From the NCBI RefSeq assembly GCF_004217095.1, contig NZ_SHKO01000001.1, forward strand, positions 744,001 through 808,000: 64,000 bases of DNA, read 5' to 3'. The notes below the pieces were generated by a model. That model saw only the letters and a list, made by a program, of their open reading frames with translations. It ran no database searches and had not been told where the DNA came from. The DNA is from Advenella incenata (GTDB taxonomy: Bacteria > Pseudomonadota > Gammaproteobacteria > Burkholderiales > Burkholderiaceae_B). How positions within the stretch are numbered: position 1 is the first letter of the stretch; each line of letters begins with the position of its first letter. Made by a program: the position numbers and the translations under genes. This document shows, piece after piece, positions 9,323-18,518 of the stretch.

Positions 9323-9694
9323 ATGGTAAATACAATGACTGTGGAAGTCACACCGCGTTATCTCGAAGAACAGTCTGACCCGTCTCGCTCGCAATATGTC
9401 TTTGCCTATACTGTGAGAATTCGCAACACCGGTACAGCAGCCGCGCAGGTCATCAGCCGCCACTGGGTCATTACCGATGGCGACGAGAAAACCCAGGAAG
9501 TGCGGGGATTGGGCATTGTCGGCGAGCAGCCCCTGATTGCTGCTGGCGATATGTACGAATACACCAGCGGGTGTCCGCTAAATACCCCTTTTGGCACCAT
9601 GAAGGGCAGCTACCACTGTGTGGGTGAAAACGGTGTTCCGTTTGACGTGGACATTCCCGAATTCATCTTGACGCTACCGCGAACGCTGCATTGA
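9323..9694 (+). CDS. apaG: ApaG protein (Co2+/Mg2+ efflux-associated, DUF525)
   Basis: The 123-residue protein matches ApaG along its length: the YVFAYTVRIRNTGTAAAQV core, SRHWVITDGDEKTQEVRG, and the typical SGCPLNTPFGTMKGSYHC segment. ApaG is a small immunoglobulin-like fold protein of uncertain molecular function, historically linked to cobalt/magnesium tolerance. The start at 9323 has AGGA about 10 bases upstream. It is transcribed divergently from rpe with a gap of under 100 bases. Confidence 0.95.
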   Translation: MVNTMTVEVTPRYLEEQSDPSRSQYVFAYTVRIRNTGTAAAQVISRHWVITDGDEKTQEVRGLGIVGEQPLIAAGDMYEYTSGCPLNTPFGTMKGSYHCVGENGVPFDVDIPEFILTLPRTLH

Positions 9695-9758
9695 TCGTGC
9701 GCCACTGTTGCGATGTCATTGGGCTTATGTCTTCCATTATTTGTCTGGATAAATAAAT

Positions 9759-11042
9759 ATGAAAAATCCGCAAGCACCAAATAGGCTATTGCCTGCCGCC
9801 GTGGCTGCGCTTGTCCTGTTGGCAAGTTGTTCGACGCAGGAGGCGGGGATGCAGCCGTCGGAGTCGTCGTTCTCCATGACTGCGCCTCTGTCAGTGCCGG
9901 ACCAGTCGGCCTTTGCACCTACGCCACCGCGGCCGCTGGCGGGCCAGTATAGCCAGGTGGCCTGGTCATCGCTGCCCGGCTGGAATGCGGATGATGCCCG
10001 CCATTTATGGCTGACTTTCTACAATAATTGTCGTGGCCTGATGCGTCCGGTCAGCGGCTCCAAGGCCATGCCGGCGCGTGCTGCCCCTGCTGTCTGGCAG
10101 CCGGTGTGCCAGGCCGCGGCACAGTCGGGTATTGATCCGCGCAGCAATGACGCAACCGCGGTCAAGGCCTTCCTGGAGCAACATCTGCAGCCCTGGCAGG
10201 TGACTGAGAACGGCAAGTCAACCAATACCGTTACGGGCTATTATGAGCCTGTGGTGCATGGTTCGCGTTCACAGAACGGTGAGTATCAGTGGCCAATGTA
10301 TGCCGCTCCCGATGATCTTCTGACCATCGATCTGGGCCAGCAATATCCTGAACTGGCGGGCAAGCGTATTCGCGGCAAGCTCTCGGGCAAGACGATTGTG
10401 CCCTACGACACGCGTGCACAAATTGGCCAACGCGACACCAAGCCGCCGGTCATTGTTTGGCTGAATGACCCGGTCGAGGCGTTTTTCCTGCAGGTGCAGG
10501 GATCGGGTCGGGTGCAGCTGGAAGATGGCACAACGATTCGCCTGGCCTACGCCAACCATAATGGCCGTCCTTATAGTTCGATCGGCAAGTGGCTGGCCGA
10601 CAAGGGCGAATTGCCGCTGGCGCAGGCCAATATGCAAAATATCAAGGCCTGGGCCAAAGCCCACCCGGATCGGGTTGATGAAATGCTTAACGCCAATCAG
10701 GCCATGGTGTTCTTCCGTGAAGAGGCGCTGTCTGATGATGCCGCCGGTCCCAAGGGCGCCTATGGCATACCGCTAGTCGCGGAACGGTCAGTGGCCGTCG
10801 ATCCCAATTATGTGCCATTGGGCAGCCCGCTGTATCTGGCAACCACCCGACCCCACTCGACCCAGCCTATGCAACGTGTTGTCTTTGCACAGGACACAGG
10901 GGCTGCCATCAAAGGGGTGGCGCGAACCGACTTTTTCTGGGGATCGGGTGATGCGGCGGGCGAGCTGGCTGGTCGTATGAAACAGACCGGCCGGGTATGG
11001 ATTCTCTGGCCGCGCAGCGCAGGAGTTCCGGAGGCGCGATGA
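9759..11042 (+). CDS. mltA: Membrane-bound lytic murein transglycosylase A
   Basis: The 427-residue outer-membrane lipoprotein cleaves peptidoglycan glycan strands to 1,6-anhydromuropeptides. The signal peptide ends in a lipobox LASC with Cys24. The MltA barrel domain is followed by the C-terminal 3D domain with VVFAQDTGAAIKG and VARTDFFWGSG, which contribute the catalytic aspartate. Length and order are usual for the family. Its stop overlaps the start of the next gene by 4 bases, which suggests cotranscription with the flavin monooxygenase gene. Confidence 0.95.
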   Translation: MKNPQAPNRLLPAAVAALVLLASCSTQEAGMQPSESSFSMTAPLSVPDQSAFAPTPPRPLAGQYSQVAWSSLPGWNADDARHLWLTFYNNCRGLMRPVSGSKAMPARAAPAVWQPVCQAAAQSGIDPRSNDATAVKAFLEQHLQPWQVTENGKSTNTVTGYYEPVVHGSRSQNGEYQWPMYAAPDDLLTIDLGQQYPELAGKRIRGKLSGKTIVPYDTRAQIGQRDTKPPVIVWLNDPVEAFFLQVQGSGRVQLEDGTTIRLAYANHNGRPYSSIGKWLADKGELPLAQANMQNIKAWAKAHPDRVDEMLNANQAMVFFREEALSDDAAGPKGAYGIPLVAERSVAVDPNYVPLGSPLYLATTRPHSTQPMQRVVFAQDTGAAIKGVARTDFFWGSGDAAGELAGRMKQTGRVWILWPRSAGVPEAR

Positions 11043-12208
11043 AACACGATGTGATTGTCTGTGGTGCCGGTATTGCGGGAATGGCCAGCGCGCTGGCGCT
11101 GACCCGGGCCGGCGTGAATGTGGCGGTGTTGGCACCCAGGCGGGCACCGGCGCCCATGCAGGGCGAGCAGTATCACCCTCGCGTTTATGCCATCTCCGAA
11201 GCCAGCCAGGCATTGCTGGCCTCGCTGGGCATCTGGGATGCCATGCCGCAAGAACGGATTACGCCGGTCGATGCCATGCAGGTCAATGGCGATCGTGACG
11301 GGCAAGTGGTGCTGGATGCCTGGCAGGCGGCCAAATCCCATCTGGCATGGATTGTCGAATCGGGTGAAATTGAGCGCGCCCTGTTCCAGGCGCTCACCAT
11401 TTACGGAGTGCCGTGGATTGACGATACGATGCAGGTCTGGCAGCCAGGGCAAGTGACTACGGCAGGTGGCGTGACGCTACAGGCGCAGTTGTTTATTGGT
11501 GCCGACGGGGCCCGGTCACCGCTGCGCAGCGCTGCTGCAATGGCGCACCAGAAAAAAGACTATGGCGATCAGGGGCTGGTCACGCATCTGACTTGCGAAA
11601 AGCCCCATATGAACACGGCGTACCAGTGGTTTAACAATCATCATGTGCTGGCTTTTCTGCCCATGCCCGATACCAGTGAAGGGCATCAGGTATCACTGGT
11701 CTGGTCGGTCGACGATGCAACGGCCGACCGGTTCCTGCAAATGGACGAGGCGACGCTGGGCCGTGCGCTGCCGGAGGCCCTCAATGAGGTGGCGCAGGGT
11801 TGCCTGGGTACGCTCAAGACGCGTGCACGCCTGCATGGCTTTCCCTTGACGCTGGAAAAGGCGCAAATGGCCGCCCAGGGTGTGGCGCTGGTGGGCGATG
11901 CCGCGCATCGGGTCCATCCGCTGGCCGGACAGGGGCTCAATCTTGGGCTGGGCGACGTTAAGGCGCTCACGCAAGTATTGAACGAAAAAGAGGCATTCCG
12001 GTCCTATGGGGATCTGCGTGTGCTCGAGCGTTATGCCCGCACGCGTGCGGCCGATGTCATGGCCATGCGTGTGGCGACCGATGGCCTGTACCAGCTGTTT
12101 TCCCGGGACCTGCCTGCGCTGCCGTTTCTACGCAATGCAGGCATGAATCTGGTGCAGCAGCTGCCTTGGGTCAAGCGGCAACTGATTGCCGGGGCATCGG
12201 GGTTGTGA
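11039..12208 (+). CDS. UbiH/UbiF/VisC/COQ6-family FAD-dependent hydroxylase
   Basis: The 389-residue flavoprotein has the N-terminal Rossmann motif VIVCGAGIAGMASA (GxGxxG at 9-14) and the second FAD motif GDAAHRVHPLAGQGLNL from residue 286, both typical of ubiquinone-ring hydroxylases. GGAGG lies just before the ATG at 11039, which overlaps the mltA stop. Its ring position (C5, C6 or C1) cannot be decided from sequence alone, so no symbol is given. It probably acts at the membrane in ubiquinone synthesis; ubiE, ubiJ and ubiB lie 37-44 kb further on. Confidence 0.9.
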   Translation: MKHDVIVCGAGIAGMASALALTRAGVNVAVLAPRRAPAPMQGEQYHPRVYAISEASQALLASLGIWDAMPQERITPVDAMQVNGDRDGQVVLDAWQAAKSHLAWIVESGEIERALFQALTIYGVPWIDDTMQVWQPGQVTTAGGVTLQAQLFIGADGARSPLRSAAAMAHQKKDYGDQGLVTHLTCEKPHMNTAYQWFNNHHVLAFLPMPDTSEGHQVSLVWSVDDATADRFLQMDEATLGRALPEALNEVAQGCLGTLKTRARLHGFPLTLEKAQMAAQGVALVGDAAHRVHPLAGQGLNLGLGDVKALTQVLNEKEAFRSYGDLRVLERYARTRAADVMAMRVATDGLYQLFSRDLPALPFLRNAGMNLVQQLPWVKRQLIAGASGL

Positions 12209-12390
12209 TCGTCTTGCAATAAGGGATATCGCAGCGGGAGCGCGGTACCGGAACCTGTGCAAGATCGAGGTCAGTACAAAACAGTGCCGGTGACAGCCAC
12301 CGGCCACAGTAGCGCCTTTCACGTCTCGTGCAAGGCTTCGTTGGCGGCAACGCCACTCAATAGGTTTCTGTCGTAAAAGGATGTAAGGTA

Positions 12391-13152
12391 ATGGGATTGA
12401 ATTGGATAACAGCACGCACAGGACAGCAGTACCGACGGGCGGCGATGGCAGGCTTGCTGATGCTGGTAGCGGGCGCCTTTACCGTGCCGCCAGTGCTGGC
12501 TCAGACAGCCGATAATGCAAAGCTGGAAAGCGTTCGGGACGCGGTAAAAAAGGCGTTCGATGTTGAAGTGACCCGGGTTCAGCCGACCGATTATGCCAAT
12601 CTGTATGAAGTGCAGCTGGGCGGCAATATCGTGTATACCAACGAAAAGGCCGAGTTTGTGCTGGCCGGCAATCTGGTTGACGCCAAAACAAAACGCGATG
12701 TAACCACCGAACGGATCGAAGAAATCTCCAAGGTGGATTTTTCCACCTTGCCACTGGCCCAGGCAGTCAAGCTGGTCAAGGGTAATGGCGCGCGCAAAAT
12801 GGCCGTCTTCGAAGATCCCAACTGCGGCTATTGTAAAAAACTGCATAAGGAACTGACGACGCTGGATAACGTCACCGTGTACACCTTCCTGTTTCCGATC
12901 CTGGCGCCCGATTCAGTGACCAAGGCCAATAACGTGTGGTGCGCCAAAGATCAGGCCACCGTATGGACAGATTGGATGAACAAGGGGATTGAACCACCTG
13001 CAGCCACCTGCGAGACACCCATCGAGAAAAATCTCGCCTTGGGCCAGAAATTGGCTGTCCAGGGTACGCCGGCCATCTTCTTTGAAAGCGGCAGCCGCGT
13101 CAACGGTTATGTACCGGCCGCCAGGCTCAATCAGGAACTGGATCGCAAGTGA
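12391..13152 (+). CDS. dsbC: Thiol:disulfide isomerase DsbC/G family
   Basis: This 253-residue periplasmic protein has a signal peptide (cleavage probable after PPVLAQ, near residue 38), a short N-terminal dimerisation domain with YEVQLGGNIVYTNEKAEFVLAG, and a thioredoxin-like domain carrying CGYC at 145-148 and a cis-proline loop in VQGTPAIFFESG. CGYC is the DsbC active-site sequence. It isomerises wrong disulfides in exported proteins and would be kept reduced by DsbD. A strong hairpin follows the gene. Confidence 0.93.
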   Translation: MGLNWITARTGQQYRRAAMAGLLMLVAGAFTVPPVLAQTADNAKLESVRDAVKKAFDVEVTRVQPTDYANLYEVQLGGNIVYTNEKAEFVLAGNLVDAKTKRDVTTERIEEISKVDFSTLPLAQAVKLVKGNGARKMAVFEDPNCGYCKKLHKELTTLDNVTVYTFLFPILAPDSVTKANNVWCAKDQATVWTDWMNKGIEPPAATCETPIEKNLALGQKLAVQGTPAIFFESGSRVNGYVPAARLNQELDRK

Positions 13153-13158
13153 TTTATT

Positions 13159-13184
13159 GCGGCCGGCCCTGGCAGGCCGGCCGC
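13159..13184. terminator. Hairpin between convergent dsbC and HAD genes
   Basis: A perfect 10-base inverted repeat GCGGCCGGCC / GGCCGGCCGC with a 6-base loop lies 7 bases after the dsbC stop and 20 bases from the end of the converging gene. It lacks a strong T run, with only AATAAAT on the minus-strand side. Its place between convergent genes and its high GC stem suggest a bidirectional terminator. Confidence 0.6.
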
Positions 13185-13203
13185 GTGCCGGTTAATGTGC
13201 TCG

Positions 13204-13932
13204 TCAGCCCGACAGGGCAAATGGATGGGTCAGCAGCTGCTGTACAGAGTTGACGCGCAGGTCCACATAGGCGGGTCGCATGCGCTGCATGGAACTGAAC
13301 GGCGTGCCTCGATGAAAGATGTGCACGGTTTTCATATGCAGCTGCTTGGCCGTTTTCAGGTTCTTTAGCGTGTCTTCGACCAGAATGGTGCGAGTGGGTT
13401 CACACTGCAACTGCACTAGCAGCTGCTGCATCAGCGCCGGTGAAGGTTTGGGCCGAAACCGGCCCTGCAGGCACATTTCGTTGATGGAACAGATGCCCGC
13501 GAAACAGTGACGTATATCCAGGCGGTCCAGAACGATTCTGGCGTAATGCATGGGCGCATTCGTGACCACATATTTGATGCCTGGTACTGCATTGAGCATG
13601 GCAGACAGATTTTTTTCGATTTTGGTGTTGCCGGCAATGTCAAAGTCATGGCTCAAATGCAGGAAATCGGCCGCTTTCACATTGTGATGCCGCACCATCC
13701 CGATCAGCGTGGCGCCATAGCGTGCCCAGTAGGTCTTGCGCAAAACCGTTGCCTCGTCTTGGCCAATATCCAGCGATTGCATGACGGCCCGCGTCATACT
13801 CTGGTTGATGTGTCCGAAGATGGCGTGCGAGGCGTCGTGCAGCGTGTTGTCCAGATCGAACAGCCATACGCGCGGTGTGCGAGTATGGCGAACCAGTGGT
13901 TGCAGGGGTTTGATAAGGGGGGTGCAGATCAT
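13204..13932 (-). CDS. HAD-family pyrimidine 5'-nucleotidase (YjjG/Sdt1-like)
   Basis: The 242-residue hydrolase has WLFDLDNTLHDASH with the nucleophile Asp26 and acid/base Asp28, an alpha-helical cap, KYVVTNAPMHYA as motif II, and KPSPALM with TILVEDTLKNLKTAK as motifs III/IV. The DLDNTLHDA signature is typical of the Sdt1/Phm8-like subgroup that dephosphorylates pyrimidine nucleotides. It lies upstream of argB on the same strand in related genomes as well; here it is 46 bases downstream of argB. Confidence 0.87.
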   Translation of the reverse strand: MICTPLIKPLQPLVRHTRTPRVWLFDLDNTLHDASHAIFGHINQSMTRAVMQSLDIGQDEATVLRKTYWARYGATLIGMVRHHNVKAADFLHLSHDFDIAGNTKIEKNLSAMLNAVPGIKYVVTNAPMHYARIVLDRLDIRHCFAGICSINEMCLQGRFRPKPSPALMQQLLVQLQCEPTRTILVEDTLKNLKTAKQLHMKTVHIFHRGTPFSSMQRMRPAYVDLRVNSVQQLLTHPFALSG

Positions 13933-13978
13933 GCAGCAACAGCAACGCCTGCGACGCGTAACAACGCCGCAAACGTGA

Positions 13979-14881
13979 TCATGAGGTGATCATGGTGCCG
14001 ACACCCTTATCGGTCAGGATTTCCAGCAACAGGCAGTGAGCAACCCGGCCATCGACGATATGCACGGAATTCACACCGTTGCGGGCGGCATCCAGGGCCG
14101 ATGAGATTTTCGGCAGCATGCCGCCAGAGATGGTGCCGTCAGCAAACAATTCATCAATGGTCTTGGCCGACAGCTTGCGCAACAACTGGCCCGATTTATC
14201 CAGTACGCCTGGGGTGTTGGTCATCATCAGCAGTTTCTCTGCCTGAAGGACTTCGGCCATTTTGCCGGCGACTACATCGGCGTTGATGTTATAGACGTCG
14301 CCTTCTTCAGCATCGTAACCGATGGGGGAAATAACGGGAATGAACTGATCGTCCTGCAGGGCCTTGACCACAGACGGATCAATGCTGGAAATATCTCCTA
14401 CGAAACCGATATCCAGTGGCGCGTCGGGATTTTCCTTGTTGGGCATCAATTTCTTGCGAGCCTGGATCAGTCCGCCATCTTTGCCGGTGAGGCCCACGGC
14501 CTTGCCGCCGGCCTCGTTGATCATCATGACGATATCCTGCTGGACCTGGCCGCCCAGTACCCACTCGACCACTTCCATGGTGTCGGCGTCAGTAACACGC
14601 ATGCCCTGGATGAAGTTGCCTTCCTTGCCAAGACGCTTGAGTGCGCTGTCGATTTGCGGGCCGCCGCCGTGAATCACCACCGGGTTCAGGCCGATCAGCT
14701 TGAGCAAGACGACATCTCTGGCGAAACTGCGTTGCAGCCGTTCTTCAATCATGGCGTTGCCGCCGTATTTGATCACGACGGTCTTGCCGTGGAACTTCCG
14801 GATATACGGCAAAGACTCCGAAATAATGTCGGCCTTGATTGCCGGTGAAACAGCGTTGATATCCAGGGGGGTGTCAGACAT
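13979..14881 (-). CDS. argB: Acetylglutamate kinase
   Basis: The 300-residue kinase phosphorylates N-acetylglutamate in arginine synthesis. Visible are [12 protein letters not shown] near the N-terminus, [17 protein letters not shown] for substrate binding, [13 protein letters not shown], and the [20 protein letters not shown] segment. I chose the ATG at 14881 ([11 protein letters not shown]) over the open frame extending 58 codons further, which has no family likeness and would run into the next gene. Feedback by arginine is possible but cannot be judged here. Confidence 0.96.
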   Translation of the reverse strand: MSDTPLDINAVSPAIKADIISESLPYIRKFHGKTVVIKYGGNAMIEERLQRSFARDVVLLKLIGLNPVVIHGGGPQIDSALKRLGKEGNFIQGMRVTDADTMEVVEWVLGGQVQQDIVMMINEAGGKAVGLTGKDGGLIQARKKLMPNKENPDAPLDIGFVGDISSIDPSVVKALQDDQFIPVISPIGYDAEEGDVYNINADVVAGKMAEVLQAEKLLMMTNTPGVLDKSGQLLRKLSAKTIDELFADGTISGGMLPKISSALDAARNGVNSVHIVDGRVAHCLLLEILTDKGVGTMITS

Positions 14882-14903
14882 GCTAGCTCGCGTTTGCTGA
14901 AAG

Positions 14904-15395
14904 TTAGTTTTGTGCCAGAGTATTTTCCAGCGTTTTGATGAAATCTTTTTTATCGTAATTGCCAATATAGCGTTTAACGATATTGCCCTGACGATCCAGC
15001 AAGAATGCCACCGGCGTAAATTTGATATCGTCAAATGCTTTGGCAGCGCTGCCATCGCTATCGAGGGTAACGGTAAACGGCAGCTTTTTGTCAGCCGTGT
15101 AGTTTTTCACAAAATTGGGCGGATCGTAGGCCATGGCCACGGCAACGGTCTCATAGCCCTTGTCGTGATAGGTATTGTAGTAGCCGATGGTATCGGGCAT
15201 TTGCGCGATACAGGTCACGCAACTGGTAGCCCAGAATTTGACCAGCACCACCTTGCCTTTGAGGTCGGCGGTCTGGAACTGGCGCCCGTCCAGCGTGGTA
15301 AACGTGACATCGGGCGCAGCCTTGGATGAGGTCATCATAAATCCGCCCGCTATGGCGGCCACGGCTAGTACAGCAGGAAGAACGATTTTTTTCAT
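14904..15395 (-). CDS. TlpA/ResA-like thioredoxin-fold protein, exported
   Basis: The 163-residue protein has an N-terminal hydrophobic segment (residues 4-20) that serves as signal peptide or anchor. Its thioredoxin domain carries FWATSCVTC with redox cysteines 59 and 62, followed by a cis-Pro region [12 protein letters not shown]. TlpA-type proteins reduce periplasmic disulfides, for example in cytochrome c maturation; the partner is not evident. It follows the BON lipoprotein gene by 12 bases and is probably cotranscribed with it. Confidence 0.88.
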   Translation of the reverse strand: MKKIVLPAVLAVAAIAGGFMMTSSKAAPDVTFTTLDGRQFQTADLKGKVVLVKFWATSCVTCIAQMPDTIGYYNTYHDKGYETVAVAMAYDPPNFVKNYTADKKLPFTVTLDSDGSAAKAFDDIKFTPVAFLLDRQGNIVKRYIGNYDKKDFIKTLENTLAQN

Positions 15396-15407
15396 GGATA
15401 TTCGATT

Positions 15408-16112
15408 CTATTCCAGAGGGAAAGTTTGCACCGCACCCGAAGAGGGATCGGTTCCGGTGCCGGGCACCGTTGCGGGCGCGCCCGTGCCGCCGGTTGTCGC
15501 GTTCAGGCTGCTGCCCGAAACAATATCAAATACCTTAACAACCCGGCTTACGCCGCTGACGCCGGCAGCAGCCGAGGCTGCACGCTGTCCTTCAAGGTCG
15601 GTGACCTGGCCCATCAGATAGACAACACCGCGGGTGGTAATCACATTGATGGACCCTGATGGGACCTGTTTGGTGGCCAGAAGTTCCGCCTTGACGCGCG
15701 AAGTAATCCAGGTTTCATTGCTGCGAGTGCTGAAAGAGGCACGGGGACCCACGGTCAGCTGGTTGTCGACGCGCTTGACGTCGGTGGCGCTGCGCGCCAT
15801 GGTTTCGGCCGACTGCTTGGCGGCCTCGGTGGGCACTTCACCGGTTAGCAGGACGCGCTGATTAAAGGATGAAACAATGACACGGCCGGCTTCGCCAACG
15901 CTTTCGTTGATGGTGTTCTGAGTGCGTCGTTCAATGTTCTTGTCTACCAGTTGCATGCCGGCTGAGCGCCGGTCCACGGCCACGATGGCGGTGCCGCCCG
16001 CGGCAGCCCCGACAATCAGGGGTACGCAACCGGCCAGCAGCGAGCACGACAGTGAAATGGCAACCAGGGCAGTGGCAGGGCGGGACAGGGTAAATGGGCG
16101 CGATACACTCAT
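15408..16112 (-). CDS. BON-domain outer-membrane lipoprotein (DolP/YraP-like)
   Basis: This 234-residue lipoprotein has a signal peptide ending in LLAGC with Cys29. It then has two BON domains, one in about residues 60-135 (RVIVSSFNQRVLLTGEV) and one in about 140-205 (INVITTRGVVYLMGQV). DolP (YraP) binds anionic phospholipids and supports outer-membrane integrity. The tail from about 205 is a Gly/Thr/Pro-rich extension that makes it longer than E. coli DolP. The neighbours diaA and yraN reproduce the E. coli order yraN-diaA-yraP, which supports the assignment. It overlaps diaA by 4 bases. Confidence 0.88.
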   Translation of the reverse strand: MSVSRPFTLSRPATALVAISLSCSLLAGCVPLIVGAAAGGTAIVAVDRRSAGMQLVDKNIERRTQNTINESVGEAGRVIVSSFNQRVLLTGEVPTEAAKQSAETMARSATDVKRVDNQLTVGPRASFSTRSNETWITSRVKAELLATKQVPSGSINVITTRGVVYLMGQVTDLEGQRAASAAAGVSGVSRVVKVFDIVSGSSLNATTGGTGAPATVPGTGTDPSSGAVQTFPLE

Positions 16113-16702
16113 TCGGAATCTCCAAGTAACATGGCGTCAATGCCATCACACAGAACGTGAAGTGCCAGCGAGTGGACTTCCTGGATACGCATGGTACGGT
16201 CATGCGGCACACAAAGATGGACATCCTGATTGGTCAGCAGGCCGGTCACACTGCCGCCTTTCTTGCCGGTAAGGGCGATGACATGCATCTCGCGTTCATG
16301 GGCGGCGCGGATCGCCTTGATCACGTTGGCCGAATTGCCACTGGTGGTGAAGGCGACCAGCACGTCGCCCGGCTGACCCAGCGCCTGTACCTGGCGTTCA
16401 AATATATTGTCGAAACCGTAGTCATTGCCGACGGCAGTAAGGATAGAGGTGTCGGCGTTCAGCGTAATGCCGGCAAACGGGATGCGGTCGCGTTCGAACC
16501 GGCCGACCAGTTCGGCGATGAAATGCTGGGCATCGGCAGCCGAGCCGCCATTGCCGCAGGCGAGCACTTTACCATTATTGCTGATGGCGTTGACCAGCAT
16601 ATCGATGGCGACAGCCAGCGGTTCGGCCAACACCTGGTGGCTTTGGGCGACGACGCGGGCCGAATCATCGAAATGAAAAGAAATACGGGAAGAGATGTCC
16701 AT
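16109..16702 (-). CDS. diaA: SIS-domain protein, DiaA/GmhA family
   Basis: The 197-residue single SIS-domain protein has LACGNGGSAADAQHFIAEL (GNGGSAADAQH at 50-60) and TTSGNSANVIKAI, both typical of phosphoheptose isomerase GmhA and its paralogue DiaA. DiaA binds DnaA and times replication initiation in E. coli. The yraN-diaA-yraP neighbourhood favours DiaA; GmhA cannot be excluded because a heptose gene (rfaE2) occurs elsewhere in the window. I chose ATG 16702; a longer frame to 16765 adds a sequence with no family likeness. Confidence 0.82.
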   Translation of the reverse strand: MDISSRISFHFDDSARVVAQSHQVLAEPLAVAIDMLVNAISNNGKVLACGNGGSAADAQHFIAELVGRFERDRIPFAGITLNADTSILTAVGNDYGFDNIFERQVQALGQPGDVLVAFTTSGNSANVIKAIRAAHEREMHVIALTGKKGGSVTGLLTNQDVHLCVPHDRTMRIQEVHSLALHVLCDGIDAMLLGDSE

Positions 16703-16825
16703 ATCGATATTATCGCACGTGTTAAAAAAAACCGCATGGGCAGCTGTTGCTATGCAAGCAGGCAACGGGCTGCAAAAGGCGCGTTTGAGGCGTCAGCAAA
16801 ACCGATTGTAACGGTTTTGTGATCG

Positions 16826-17365
16826 TCAGAAGACGGCAGGCAGCCAGTTCAGGGTATCGCCTTCGATGCAGACGGCATCGAAGCGGCAGCGTGGTGTTCT
16901 ACCGCCAAACCCGCTTGCAGCCAGTTGGGGCAGGAACCAGGCCGCCGTTCTGCGCAGTCGCTGCTGCTTGGCGTAGGTGATACTGGCGGCCGCGCCCCCA
17001 TGACGCGCGTTATTGCGATGGCGGATTTCAACGATGACCATGGTCTGGGCATCGGCGCGAAAAACCGCATCCAGTTCTCCGTACCGGCAGCGCAGATTGG
17101 TGCCCAGCAATTGCAGGCCATGCTCACAAAGCCAGGCGATGGCATGGCTTTCGGCCTGCAGGCCGCGTTGCTGGGTGGGTGATAATCGATGCTCATGCGC
17201 ATTGCGACAAGCGCTGGTGCCTGTTGCTGCCCGACGGCGGCGCCGCGCCCGCTGCTTGACTTGCGCGGCCGCAGCCAGCATGAATGCGATGTGCTGGTGG
17301 CTTTGCATGGTCGCGGGTGTCTGGGATTTGTCGCAGGCGAGTTCGACAGGTTTTTTTCCGGTCAC
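16826..17365 (-). CDS. yraN: YraN/UPF0102 endonuclease-fold protein
   Basis: The core from about residue 62 follows the YraN pattern: QRGLQAESHAIAWLCEHGL, TNLRCRYGELDAVF, VIVEIRHRNN, and a C-terminal CRFDAVCIEG. It belongs to the PD-(D/E)xK-like fold; the usual VEVK-type motif reads VEIR here. The first 60 residues are an Arg/Ala-rich extension (ARRRRRAA) not expected for the family, so the true start may lie further in; M20 at 17308 is one alternative. The molecular function is unknown. It is divergent from rsmI with a gap of about 70 bases. Confidence 0.8.
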   Translation of the reverse strand: MTGKKPVELACDKSQTPATMQSHQHIAFMLAAAAQVKQRARRRRRAATGTSACRNAHEHRLSPTQQRGLQAESHAIAWLCEHGLQLLGTNLRCRYGELDAVFRADAQTMVIVEIRHRNNARHGGAAASITYAKQQRLRRTAAWFLPQLAASGFGGRTPRCRFDAVCIEGDTLNWLPAVF

Positions 17366-17438
17366 GGCATGGATCCACAGAGGTGTGATAGCTATCGGGG
17401 ATAATGTCCGAATATGATTTTTTCACACAGAGAAGTCC

Positions 17439-18377
17439 ATGACTAGCGAAAGCGGACAATTTGATGCCCGATGGCAGCGTGTGCTGCATGACCTGGCCAA
17501 CCAGGACTGGCCGGCCGGGTGCCTGTATGTGGTTGCCACGCCGATTGGCAACCTGGCCGACCTGTCGCCGCGCGCCTTATATGCGTTGCAGAAGGCCGAT
17601 CTGATCGCGGCCGAAGACACGCGTTCTTCCCGTGTGCTGCTCAATGCCTGGGGCATAGAGACGCCAATGATGGCCGCGCACCGGCATAATGAAGCCCAGG
17701 CGGCGGCTACCCTGTTGCGCCATCTGGGCCAGGGGCAGCGGGTTGCGTTGATTTCCGATGCCGGTGCGCCAGCGGTCAGCGATCCCGGGGGGCGCATTGT
17801 GAGTGAAGTGCGCGCTGCCGGGCACCAGGTGCGGGTCATTCCCGGTCCCTCGGCCGTGATTGCCGCCCTGATGGGTAGCGGTGCCACCAGCGATGAAAAC
17901 CCGGCCTTTGTCTTTGCCGGCTTTGCACCGCAAAAAGCCGTGGCGCGGCAGACTTGGCTGAAGACCTGGTGTGCGGTGCCGGCGGCCATTATTCTTTTTG
18001 AATCGCCGCATCGGGTGCGCAGCACGGCGACCGACATTGCTGCAATCGCAGGCGCTGATCGTCCGGTGACCGTTGCGCGGGAATTGACCAAGCGGTTCGA
18101 GCAAATTGCCACCGTACCGGCAGGGGAGCTTGCCGACTGGTTCGCGCAGGATAGTCAGCGGACGATGGGCGAATTTGTCCTGATTGTGCATGAGGCAGCA
18201 AAAAAAGAGGTGGCGGCGCTGGGCCAGGACGCCGAGCAGATTGTGGCCGCCATGCTCCGGTCTTATTCGGTGAAAGATACGGCCAGACTGCTTGCCGCCT
18301 TCAGCGGTCTGCCGCGGGACGTACTGTACGCCAAAGCGCTGCAGATAAAGCAGCAGGACAATGAAGCGCAAGACTAA
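17439..18377 (+). CDS. rsmI: 16S rRNA (cytidine-1402-2'-O)-methyltransferase
   Basis: The 312-residue tetrapyrrole-methylase-fold enzyme has GCLYVVATPIGNLADLSPRA near residue 30, DLIAAEDTRSSRVLL, LISDAGAPAVSDPGG and VIPGPSAVIAAL, all diagnostic of RsmI. It 2'-O-methylates C1402 in the ribosomal P site. In E. coli lpoA lies between the rsmI and yraN loci; here yraN is the immediate divergent neighbour and lpoA is missing. A strong terminator follows 70 bases after the stop. Confidence 0.95.
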   Translation: MTSESGQFDARWQRVLHDLANQDWPAGCLYVVATPIGNLADLSPRALYALQKADLIAAEDTRSSRVLLNAWGIETPMMAAHRHNEAQAAATLLRHLGQGQRVALISDAGAPAVSDPGGRIVSEVRAAGHQVRVIPGPSAVIAALMGSGATSDENPAFVFAGFAPQKAVARQTWLKTWCAVPAAIILFESPHRVRSTATDIAAIAGADRPVTVARELTKRFEQIATVPAGELADWFAQDSQRTMGEFVLIVHEAAKKEVAALGQDAEQIVAAMLRSYSVKDTARLLAAFSGLPRDVLYAKALQIKQQDNEAQD

Positions 18378-18445
18378 GTGCTGTGTGACTGCGATGGCCC
18401 TGCACGGTGCCTTGTAAGCAAGCGGCAAAAACAGGATAAGCGCAA

Positions 18446-18488
18446 AAACACAAAGGCCGTTCCCGGTAAGGAAACGGCCTTTGTGTTT
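18446..18488. terminator. Bidirectional rho-independent terminator between rsmI and rlpA
   Basis: A perfect 16-base inverted repeat, AAACACAAAGGCCGTT and AACGGCCTTTGTGTTT, has an 11-base loop. The A/T-rich ends give a U tract in both directions. It lies between the convergent genes rsmI and rlpA. Confidence 0.9.
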
Positions 18489-18518
18489 ATGTCGGCGTTA
18501 TATCGACGAGGAGCGTGA

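Noticed and set aside
12286-12304. Hairpin GCCGGTG/CACCGGC upstream of dsbC as terminator
   Set aside because: The stem is short and no T run follows on either strand.
14882-15055. 58-codon N-terminal extension of argB
   Set aside because: It has no acetylglutamate-kinase likeness and overlaps the start of the intergenic and thioredoxin-like gene.
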